A DNA stretch of 64,000 nucleotides from assembly GCA_948470475.1 (NCBI GenBank), contig OX419342.1, positions 1,579,701-1,643,700 of the forward strand, in the 5' to 3' direction. The notes under the pieces are model-generated. The model did no database searches, was not told where the DNA came from, and worked only from the letters and a program-made list of their open reading frames with translations. Below, one piece after another: positions 11,801 to 23,800 of the stretch. A program made the position numbers and the translations under genes. Origin of the DNA: Galaxea fascicularis (lineage: Eukaryota > Cnidaria > Anthozoa > Scleractinia > Euphylliidae). Position 1 is the first letter of the stretch. Each line of letters begins with the position of its first letter.

Positions 11801-14800
11801 TACTTGTGGATGTTGGACGGAGGAACAAAAGATTACGACGAATTCGAAGATGAGGACGAGGAGAAGGTAAAGAAAAGTTCGTGTAACGAATTGGTTCATT
11901 GACTGATAAAAATAATGACAAAAGCCAGGCCATCTCAACAATTTGGAATTTTAAAAACCCAAAATTATTGGTTTAATTCAACGGTTTTTAGCAGCTCATT
12001 GCTCATGACTACCTCAAACTATTTAAGCGGTCAGTATAAATTTAAATTCTTAGAAAATTCACAAAAACTTATTATAGTATGTTCTCCCTTTGCCAAAATC
12101 ACGTGATCCTTTTCCTCTTGGTGTATATACTAAGATGATGCATTTTATAATGTGTGGGAAAAAATAGTTCGTTTAAATTTCAGTACAGTACAGTGGAGGC
12201 CCAAAAGCTCACAATTGCTCATTAGACTAGCACCTTTAAATTATGTTCGTGTCCGTATGAAATGATTTAATCAATCGAGGTTAGCATTATATTTCCGAAC
12301 TTTAAAGCCTCTTCCCAAAACTTCCGCAGTCGTTCTTTTGCATAATTTTTTTTCATTTTCGATTGATCAAGAATATGGTTGCAGACAAACTATGAGGGAA
12401 CATTTATTCTTTGTCCAGAGTAAATCTTGAATGTCATTGTGTGGAGAACGTTCAGTTTTTCTGACAAAATATTACTCTTCGAATTTCTTAGGAAGACGAC
12501 AGTGAAGAGGAAACACTTCCTTCTGTGGTAAGTTTAAGATAAAACTAGGAGAAAATATGAAGGCGATCGTACGCAATTGTTTTTTCAGTCTACTTCTGGT
12601 AACAGAATGAGTGGAATCAATTTTTTTGGTGGGGGTGGGGGTGGGGGTGGGGAAGGTTTTGGTTGGAAAATCATGCGCGGCCCGCCAAGTCACTGATATG
12701 TCATGCACTTCCCAAAATGTCTTTAACTTAATGAACAGCACCACAAGGAAGGGCCCCTATAATGTATTCATTTATTTCACTAGTTAAGGAACCACTTGAG
12801 ACATTGCAATAATAGGGAGTTTAAGAAACGAGGACGGCGGCGGCAACGAGAACGTTATTTAAGAATAGGTGGTTTGCAGCCAATCTCTTGAGACAGAGAT
12901 AACAATGGTCAAATGTACAAATGCTGGTGGACGAACAAAACGAATGAATGAGAGATCTATTGTTTACCGTCCACCAGCATGGCGGCGATGACGTAACGTG
13001 AAAATCACCTATACAACTTCTCGTTTTTGTAACTCTTTCGCCACCATTCCAATTTGTTTAACTTGGAAAATGGTGGAGAACTCTCCAGGAACCAAGTTAC
13101 TATGAACGACGTCAAAGTAAGGAAAAATAAGGAAAATTTTGCCGTCATACTCTCACGTTCTCGAGAAAACCTAAAATTTGGTCCTTTTACGTTGTTGTTT
13201 TACGGAGGACGGCAAGGAAATGTACCAAAATGTAAAACGCACATGCAGAGCGATTGTTTTTTATCATTAAGCCTATTGTTTAGTGGCGTTCTCATTGCCG
13301 TCGCCCTCCTCGTCGTTCTCCCTAATGGGCAACATATGATGAAAGTACCACGTGCTCACTAGCTTTCTTTTGAGGGGTCTTGATCACTGACTCACTCGAA
13401 AAGCTTTACTGGCTCTATACAGCGCAATAAACAGTAGTTCAGTCAAGAACTCCTCAATAGCTTCTAACTGAATGTTCTTTATTAACGATTTCGTGCACGG
13501 AGTTGAAAATAGAAACTACGTTTTACAACATCATATTGCAGACAACACCACAGGAAAGCAAGTTTTGGATTTCATTTGAATTGTCCTTCTTGAAAGTTTA
13601 AAGTTAAGCCCCGATTGATGACACCAATGTGTTTTTTTAATACTTTGAAAATGAGAGTTTCTTACAATCTAATTACTTGTTTGGTGCTTCGGAAAAGCTG
13701 ATAATCATTTGTTTTATTCTAGGAAAGCCCGGAGCCTGTAGTCAAAAAGAAAAAAGAGGAAACCATGAAACTGCCGCCAATTGACGGCAAAAAGAAGAAA
13801 GACGGTGGTAAAAAGAAAGATGATTACCCTGAACATGGTGTTATCATGGATGCTGAAGACATCAACAAAGCTATAGAAGGTAACAAGAGACTCAATTCGC
13901 TCATTTTGTCGCTCGGCATTTCTAACCGGTGTTATAGAACAATAATGATACTCCTCCCTGTACGCTTTTCAGCTGAGACTGCTTGTCTTCAGTTGATTTC
14001 GGCGAGGAACTGAAAGCTCTTTATGATTTATTTCTTTCCTTCTCTTTTTAATGGCAATCGCAACATCAAGAGGGTTTTATAACTAAGGTGACGATTCTAT
14101 AACTAAACCAGTCGCTGAGTTTTTTCTTTCAATATCCGTAGAAAACGACAAAGAGAAGATTCTTGAAATCCTTGGAAGAGTTTCTGAAAAGAAGAAGTTG
14201 GATAAATTAAAAGCGAAGTACAAAGAACTTTACGACAAGGTAATGATCGGCAAGATAGCTCGTTTAAAAACACGCTTAAACGTAGAATTTGATGTAAATA
14301 GCTTGGTACATTTATTTTTTAATTAGGATATTCCAAATTTTAATTGTTTTAAATTTTTATCTATTTTTAAATAGCGTTTTTTAACTTTTTAAATACACGA
14401 CCACATCAGCTCCACTGTAATTTTTATCGTGTTTAAATAAATGTTGTTGTTGTTGTTGATCTGTTGGAATGCAAGCGCATGCTTGTTTGTTCGTTTGAAG
14501 TTCTGTTTAAATCCCACTACAAACATCCATCCCTCCATCTTTCCGTCTGTTCCTCGATTTTCCTTTCTTCGTTCCTTTCTCCTTTCTCTTATTCACCTTT
14601 TCTCCGACTTCAGGATTTAATGGAGGAAGTCAAACCTAAACTCGACGAAGGCGTGCAAGAGGCTTTAGATTCCCTCGGCTCTGGGGCCGAAGAGGACGCT
14701 AAAAAACTTTACGAAGCGATGAAGGTAAGGCTGTCTTTGCGACTTCAGTGAAGCGTTCTTGTCTTGCCAACACCCTTTATTAGACACGGTCTGACAGTCC

Positions 14801-17800
14801 TACACATCTGTCTGTACTTTTTTTACAGGGGCTGGGTACTGATGAAGACATCTTGATAGAAATTTTGTGCACAAGAACAAACGCGGTAAGTTTGCTCATT
14901 TATCTTTTCAGTCAACGGTAGGTGTAGGCATCTGTTGGCAAAAAGGTCGTTGAAAAGTATAGTAGTTTATTAACAAATGTGTCTTCTCTTCTCAGGAGCT
15001 AAAAGATATTCGGGCAGCCTATAACAAAAGTAAGATTTGTTTTTACTGTTCACAAGCTATTCTGATTTCTGAGTGAAGAGTGATCAAAGTATTCGTTTCA
15101 ATATGCATCAATTTTTTTTTTTGAAAGTTTAACATTTTGTTTACTCTTTGTTTACTCTTCTACAATATCTTAATTTCTTGACTTAATCTATTAGATTTAT
15201 TCAGATTTATTCATTCATTACTATGACATTACAAAGTAAACGAAATGAAATAAATAGCCACCCGAATGTAGCAAAGCTAATCGAGTCGGGTGGTTTCAGA
15301 TAATATTAAAATACAACAAGAAAGTTGGAAATGAAAATTACAAAGAAATTACAATATTATTAATTTTGAAAAGTGAAATCGATTCAAACAAATATATGAT
15401 TACAAGTAACAACGACGCAAATAAAATAAGTTAAAGTACGTATAGTTTACAGGAATTTCAGTATTAATGTAAATAAATAAATATGGAAGGTGCTATTTTA
15501 GTTCCATAAATCCAGCAGTCATTCCAGCAACAATGTTTTTTTTAGAGTCATACTTGTTTTCATTATTGAGTAATTTTAACAAAAGTGCATGGACGTTTTT
15601 GTTAAAAGACCTTTTAGGCAAGGAGCGCAAGCTACGTGGAAAATTATTCCAAACTTTAGGCCCAAGTCTTGAAAATGAAGAAAGTTGTTGATTAAGCCTT
15701 GATTTGTTGACATGATAATTACCAGCATTAGAAAATCTTGTATTATATGAGTGGATTTCCTGAGATTGAGTAAAGAGATTGATATTTTAGAAGGTGTAAT
15801 GCCAGATGATACATCATGCATTTGGGCAGCCACAGTTTTAAGGTACAACATATTAACCGGTAAAATATTTGCAGAAATAAATAGCGGTATAGTATGAGCT
15901 CTGTATTCCAATCATTTAATTTCCACGAAGAGACAATTTTGGGCGTACAGTTTTCTCAATTTTCATTCTGTTTTTGCTAGAATATGACAGCTCACTGGAG
16001 TCAGACCTCAAAGGAGACACAAGCGGTGACTTAGAGGCATTACTAGTGGAGTTAAGCAAGGTATAGAACCAATTCAAGGATTCAGGATTAATCAGAAAAA
16101 CTGACAGCTGCTTCATGCGTTAGTTACAAGTCAAAAAGACGTTTTCCACCAACGAATTCCAATGAACGATGTTTTATATGTGTAGGGTCAAAGAGATGAA
16201 TCTACAGAAGTTGACAAGGAGCTTGCCAAGACGGACGCCAAGGATCTTATGAAGGTAAACATATTTAGGTTACCAGTTACAGTTATTTAAATTCATAAGT
16301 AAGCTTATTATATTAGCCCTTTAGCTTTTCATGACTCTCAAATTTGCTTTCATTAGAGAACCTTTTCGCTCAAATTCTAGGCGGGTGTGGCCAGCTGGGG
16401 GACTGACGAAGGCAAGTTCATTCATATATTCACTCAGAGAAGCAAACCGCAGCTTGGTGCGACATTTCCAGAATACAAAAAAGTGAGTGCATGTGGCCTA
16501 CAGAGTAAATGTTGAGGCCGGTTGCCCGGTAATACTAATGAGCATTTAAATATAGAAATATAGAAATTTGTTACAGACGATGATGTTTTAAGGCTTACTT
16601 TCCTGTCCTGCTCAAATTTTGCAGCTGACCAAAAAAGATATCGCAGACTCAATTGACAGTGAGATGGACGGAGACCTTCAAAAAGCGTTTTTAACCTTAG
16701 GTAAATACTACACATGATTCTTCAATGTGTGCATGCATAGGTGGGGTAGATTTCTGGCTTGATGTAAATAAGGTAAGGTACTGACGGCTTTGAGCCACTA
16801 CGTTAGCGCCCCCCCCTCCCCCTAAGGGGTATGGTTAATATGTAAATATGCGTATAGATTTTAGCTATTTCTTCCTGGAGATTTTAGAGGCCGCGAATAC
16901 TTAAAACGAATACTGGATTTCTAGAGCCGGGAAGCAAACGTGGTGGGCGTTAGCACTGCATCCCGAAAACAGGTGCACCTGAATCGAGTTTCGTGCACGC
17001 CCACGCCATGCGGGATTAGCTAGCCCCCCCCCCCCCACCCCAAAAAAAAAAAAAGCGAATATCGTCGCCCCCTCTTCCCATACAATATGCAAATTTTCAG
17101 TAATACGTCGTCAAACTTTAATACGTGGCAAAACTCGCCTTTGAACAATGAATGTAACTTTGTTATTTTGTCAGTTAAATGCGTACGTGATCCAACGGGC
17201 TTCCACTCAGACAAACTCCATGAAGCTCTTCAAGATGGTGACACGAAAACTGTGGCTCGAATTATTCTTAACAAGAATAAGGTAAATTATATGAATCAAC
17301 CTTTGTGTATTACATAACCTTCCTTTTTCTGTTCCAGCATGAGAATCTGACGAGTCTTGTGTTTACCGCTAATTTTAAGATACATTTCATTTTCATTTGC
17401 AGGCAAAACCAAATATTGTTTAAAACGATTTCAACAAGACCCTTGAAGCACATCAGGGTATTCTAAGAACAGTGCAAAGCATTACTCCGCTGACTACTTA
17501 TCTCTGTTTTCGTAGGCGCAGCTGAATGAGTTGGTTACAGCGTACAAAAAAGCTCATAAAACAGAACTCGCAGATGAAATTGAGAAGAAATGCAGCGGGG
17601 ATTTGAAAACGCTTATGCTTTCAAAGTTAGGCAAGAAAGGTAACAACCACGAGATCAATAAACATTGTGCAACGATTCAGGTCAACTTCTTTCTTTAAAT
17701 TGACAGCACCAAACGTTTTTTTTTTTAAGGCAAAGAGAAGGAAATACCAAAGAAACAGCAGAAGGTACTTGACAATGAATTGTATACAGGTTATTGTAAT

Positions 17801-20800
17801 ATTACTGTACAGTAGCTTCAGCGTTGCCCAGACGTTGATGAAAAGTACTGGGAAACGCCAGTTTAATGAAAGTAAACATCCTATAATTTTGTGCGCGCAA
17901 TGCACAATTCTGTCAGGTAATGAAGCCGAAAAGCATTGACGTGGTTGTAATTTACAGTAACTAATCTATTCTTTCAGCCGGCTGAGAAACCCGCTGGCAA
18001 GACGAAGAAAGACGCAGCTAAAGAGAAAGCGAAACCTAAAGCAGGAGCGGCAGCGGGTCAGGATAAAAACGCGGAGAAGAAAAAGAAAGAAGAAGAAGAA
18101 ACTGCTCTGGAGAAAGACGTCGATGAACTGCATAAATCAGTTGAAGGTAAACGGAGGATTCCTAACATTTGTATTTTCTTTTTTTTTTTTTTTTTTTTGT
18201 AGTGAGTTATGATTCCAATGTTCACTGGTCAAGTCACGAAGTTAAGGTCCCTGCAACACCAAGAAATTAATGTTGGAGGTGTTACAGGGAATTTTTTGGC
18301 CACTTTTCTCTTTGCTTTTTCTGTAAGAAGTCGACATTGATCATTCGAACCGTTTGTACCTCGGTTAACTCTGTAAATAATTCTATTCTCTCAGGTGAAA
18401 ACAAGGCGCAGATTATTGAAATATTAGCAAAGAACTGTTCGGATAGATCCAAGTTAAAGAAGCTGCAAGACAAGTACAGGAAAAAACATGATAAGGTAAG
18501 ACAACGTTTCATAAATTTCTTCTTTACCTGCCCCCCCCCCGCCCCCACCCCCACCTTCCTTCTCAGAGGCATCTTCTGTTACTTTCCCCCATATTTTCCC
18601 CCCTTTTCCCCGTCTCTTTCTCTCTATTCTGGCCTACCCCAGTAACAAGACGTTCACTTCCTCTCCCTGGTGAACGCATGCAGTGCTCTCGTGAAATCTT
18701 TGTAGGATATTTGACATGGCGCCCTTGTTCGTATGGTTTCCCACCAATTGAGTGAGAGGGAATGGTACCTAGGTAAGGGTATATGTGTCAGTCCGTGGTG
18801 GTCGTCATTTTTTGTACGAGAGTTATTTTCTTGTCAAGAACTGGGTAAATTAATTCGCACCCTTTATGAGACAATGGCCACTCTAAAGAGTGGCTGGCAT
18901 ACAAGCAATGCCTGCTGTCTGGATAAAGTAGGGTGCTATTCATCGCATTGACAGGAAACTTCCATTTTATCAGATAAATTCTCTCTTTACAGGACTTGCT
19001 TGAGGTCATAAAACCCATCCTAGATGAGGATTTACAAGAGGCAGTGGAATCCCTGTTAATGGAGACCACCTTTCATGATGCGAAGAGTCTCTACATTGCT
19101 ATGAAGGTAAGATAACAATCCTCAAACTATTATGACATTGCCACTGGCAGTTCATCTTGAATTTACGGAATACTGAGTGACATCTATTTCTCTCTCTTTT
19201 GTAACTAAGTGCTTGTGTATTTGTGTTTTCTGCAGGGTTTGGGTACAGATGAAGACGCGTTAATTGAAATTCTTTGTACAAGAAACAACTCTGTAAGTAT
19301 AATGACAGAGACAATGACACAGTGAAGTCTTTAATTCGGTTATTCTTCAATAAATTGATTTTATTTTCCCCTCTCTTCACAGCAACTGAAAGAAATCAAC
19401 TCAGCTTACAGCAAAAGTAAGAGCACCATTCATCGATCTTTTGTTTTTCTCTGCGACTGTTTTATCCTGATTCTTGTTTGACATATGCCTATTTATTTCC
19501 CAGTGTATGAGACTTCGTTGGAGTCGGACCTGAGAGGAGACACAAGTGGGGATTTTGAAAACTTGCTAGTGGCGCTCAGTAAGGTATGGCTCCTCTGAAA
19601 ATTACGAAACACATGTTTGACGAAAACGGTCGAAAAAGAAAGCTTAATGAAGGAAGGACTTTAAAAAAAAAGGAAAAATCGTAAGACTTTCATTTTTACC
19701 TATTCTGCTGAAACATTTGTAACTCATATTCGAGAAATCGGATTAAATGATGTTACACGGCTACATGTTACGTTTAACGACAGTTTGCAGGAAAATTTGC
19801 GTATTTTACTTATCTTTTTCTGATTAGAAACTGTTATGGTTATCATTACTGTTGTTATCATATATTAGTGTCAAAAGAAATTAACAATAACAGATAATTT
19901 TCAGGGGTAAAAACAGTCATCACTTTTTGTTAGGGTCAGAGAGATGAGTCCACCAAAGTCGATCAGGAAATGGCGAAAAACGACGCCAAGGAGTTACAAG
20001 AGGTTTGAAATTATAGTTAAAAGTGATTTTATGAGCCTATAAAACTCATTGAAAAAACACGAATTGTGGTGTGATACAACTGACACTTAACAGTTTTTGT
20101 GTGTGCTTCTGTCCTGCACCATAGTCAAACACGCACAACAACCAATTGGCTAAATAAGATATACTTATGTAGTGTGTTTTTTCCTTAGGCTGGTGTTGCT
20201 AGCTGGGGGACCGATGAAGGCAAGTTCATTCGCATCTTCACGCAGAGAAGCAGACCACAACTTAGTGCAACATTTCCAGAGTACAAAAAGGTAATTACGT
20301 TCTTAGAAGTTATGATTTTCCTGCCAATAATCAGTGTTTCGTCGTGAATCTCGTAGGTTTGGCAGATAAAGCTTAACCTCCCAGAAAATCTGTTTTCGTG
20401 TGTTAATCATTTTTCTGCACATTATAAAAGTCATAGTTTTGTTTTTCATTTTTTCAGTTGACCAATAAAGACATCATTGACTCGATTGATGCCGAGATGG
20501 ATGGTGATATGCAGAAAGCATTTCTGACCCTGGGTATGATAAATTCTTAGAATATAAGCTTATTATAATTTAACTGCAGTGATCGAACTTTCCCAGAATT
20601 GACCTCTGTTAAAGAGTCGCTTCTGCATTCCAGTGATGAAACTTAATGTTATGTTACTTTCCATTCAAGTTAAGTGCAGCCGAGATCCAACTAGCTTCCG
20701 CTTGGAAAAACTTCAAAAAGCGTTGAAAGAAAAAGATACTAAGGCTGTTGCGTCAATCATTCTCACAAAAAATAAGGTGAGTTGAGACCAGTTGATGTCA

Positions 20801-23800
20801 TTTTTAATATTTTGACCCATACGGAAGTAAAACAGTCTGGTCAACGAAAAAGACTTGCAACACTTTACTTAAAACGTTGAGACCCTCGGTGTTTCCACAA
20901 ATAGGTCGGTCAGCGGTCCGTCGTGGGTTTAAGTCCTATTCTGACATGCAGCTAACTGGAGTAGTTTCTCGATAGAGACTAAGGTAGTCAACTGATCTGC
21001 CTCCTGCCTGTTAGGTTTTTGTGTATTACGTGTCTCTTATTTAAAGTCCTGCAAGTTATCTCAAGTTACTAACCAGTAGATTCTTGTAGGCACAAATCGA
21101 TGAACTGTCAGCAGCGTACAAGAAAGCGTGTAAGGTGGGCCTTGCAGACGATGTCGAGAAGAAGTGCGAAGGAGATATGAAGACGCTGATACTGGCCAAA
21201 CTTGGACGAGGTGAGTTGAGGATTTGCTTTAGTCACGTTAGTGGAGCCGTGTAACTTGGAACCCATGATTATGTATCCCTGTAGTGCTGATTTATTTATC
21301 GCTCTGGGGATGCCAACTTATCTTCACTAGTAGGCTTCTTGTCCCATGGATTTTGAGTTGAATTATTCTGTTCTTCATCTTTTCTCCTTTGCAGTTAAGA
21401 ACGACACGAAAAAGCAACAGAAGGTAACGTCTGCTTTCCTTAAGAGTTAATGTATCTTTAATTCAAGGAAACAATAAATTTTGTATGACAATCTTACATT
21501 AGACTTAATTTAAGGAAGTTAAGAAATGGGATTCTCTCTCTTTAATATGACAAAATTGATTTGCTTAATGCTTTAATGTCTGGACGAAATTTGTACGTAG
21601 TCACCTGTTAACTATTCCTTAAACACTCTACAGCCTGGAGATGCAGCCAAACAAAAAGCGAAAGCTAAGGCTGCCACTGGCGAGGAAAACAAAGTAACAA
21701 ACAAAGCTACAGCTGAAAAAAGTAAAGAGGAAAATCCTGAAGTAGCACTGGAGAAAGATGTGGATGAATTGCGCAAAGCTATCGATGGTGAGTTAACTCT
21801 GCCGTCTCTAAATTAAAAAAACAAACACTGAATGTGATGCATAAGAGGCCATTCTTTTAGCGTTTTACCAGAAATTGCAACAAAACAGCCTAGAATGTTG
21901 CTTACGTCGGGCTCACAGGGAACTCAAACTTATTATCACATCAGGTTTTGTGGCAGGGGAATAATCATTATATTTTTTGGAGGAGGCGGGCCGGGGGGGG
22001 CGGGGGCGGTTTGAACTTTTTTAGGGTTCTCGCTGACTCGTTTGTTCGCTCCCTCTTACTGCCAGTTCCTGCGATCTTTGAACCCTCCTCCATTGTCTAT
22101 TTTAAAAATGAACGTCCGGGTACACTTCGACAACGATGAATAACATTTGTTTAAACTTGTTTTGCAGATAATGATAAGGACAAGGTTGTGGACATCTTAG
22201 CAAAACACTGCGACGATATGTCCAAAATGACACAGTTGAAAGAGAAATACAAGGAAAAACACGGACAGGTATTGAAAACAGCAGATCATGTAAAGCTCTA
22301 CGTTAAAGAAGACCGCTTCTGTTCTCTTCTACTGAGTGCAGAGAAGTCGATGATCTTTTGTGTCTTACGTGTTGATATCCCGCATACGCTGCTTGTCTTC
22401 AACCACTTCTTTACCACATTGATAAGCTGTTACTAATAGATCATAAGGCCTCCTCTCTGCTGAGTGACAGGAATACGTATTCTATCTTAAAATCTGATCC
22501 TACCAGCAAGACTCAGAGAAAGCTCAACAAAATGTTACTTGATTTGAAAAAAGCTGGAAAGATTAGTGAGTCTACGTACAAAATGTTATACAGTAGTGAC
22601 GGTCTATGTCCTCGTTTTTATGGCTTGCCTAAAATCCATAAGACGGGAATTCCTTTGAGACCCATTGTCTCTTTTGTTAATTCTCCGACTTATGCGGTTT
22701 CGAGTTATCTCGCGAAAATCTTGTCACCTGTTGTTGGGAATACTGATTACACTGTCAAAAATTCCTGTGACTTTGCGGATTTTATAAGAGGTAAAACTCT
22801 TGACGCAGGAAACGAGTTGGTTTCTTTCGACGTCGTTTCCCTCTTCACCAAAATTCCGGTTGATCTTGCCATTAGTGTTGCTGAAAAAAGACTCAAACAA
22901 GACGCTTCATTGGGACAAAGAACTTCTTTGCCCGTGGAGGATCTTATAGATTTGCTGTTTTTTTGTCTCAACACCACTCAGTTCGCATACAATGGCACCT
23001 ACTACCAACAGGTTTTTGGTACGGCTATGGGTTCTCCCGTTTCTGCTGTCATTGCCAACATGGTAATGGAAGATGTGGAACAAAGGGCTCTGGTTTCCTC
23101 ACCGATCCAGCCTTTGTTTTGGAAACGATATGTCGACGATGTCATCTCTGCGGTATCCGGAAATGAAGCGGAGCGCCTTCTTTCACATTTAAATTCAGTT
23201 GAGCCGTCCATCCAGTTCACCATTGAGCGTGAGAATGATAGACGTTTGTCTTTTCTCGATTTGAATGTCTATAGGGCGCACCGGGGAAATTTAGAGACAA
23301 GTGTTTATCGCAAACCCACGCATACCGACAAATATCTCGCATTTGACTCCCACCACCCCATCTGCCACAAAAAATCCGTAACCAGAACTTTGCTCACGAG
23401 GGCTGATTGTTTGCCATCTTCATGTGATTCTAGGGCCAAAGAGCGAAAATATGTTTTTGACGTCCTAAAGGTCAATGGCTACCCAAACACTTTCCTTCGT
23501 AACTGCTTAAAACCAGTTACTCCTTCTCCTAACACCTCCGGGGACGAGGTTTCGGCTACAGGTTTTGCCGTCATCCCGTACATCCGCGGTGTTACAGAAC
23601 CCATTAAGAGAGTTTTGTCTAGCCACAATGTCAAAGTTGCACAAAAACCTTTTCAGACGTTGAGTCATATTTTTGCCAAACCTAAGGATCCTGTGTTGAA
23701 AGAACAACGAATTGACGCTGTTTATTCTATTCCATGCAATGACTGTGATCATGAGTACATCGGACAGACCAAGCGTCAGCTTGGCACGCGTTTAAAAGAG

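Larger units (their letters stand above)
8817..12527 (+). other. N-terminal exons 1-7: CFAP97-type domain
   Basis: Exons: 8817-8891, 9489-9569, 9679-9797, 10395-10455, 11099-11152, 11774-11866, 12492-12527. Hallmarks shared with CFAP97D-type proteins are KPFLDITPP then HHHLQL..KKIQ (residues 30-52), a predicted coiled stretch with IDRQNQVILSALMKI, the motif VDNWN (82-86), a basic run RDRKQRRIKLENEKQRERLK, and PYYDVDEW (123-130) followed by an aromatic segment YKKHQYYL. CFAP97-family proteins act in sperm flagella and motile cilia (Drosophila hemingway, vertebrate CFAP97/CFAP97D1). The assignment is from remembered family motifs and was not confirmed by a profile search. Residues after about 148 are strongly acidic (EFEDEDEEKEDDSEEE), a disordered hinge before the annexin part. 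No signal peptide or membrane segment is visible. Confidence 0.72.

Noticed and set aside
14464..14751. 95-residue open frame starting MECKRMLVCSF
   Set aside because: Its second half is annexin exon 10 read in the correct frame; the first half is intron.
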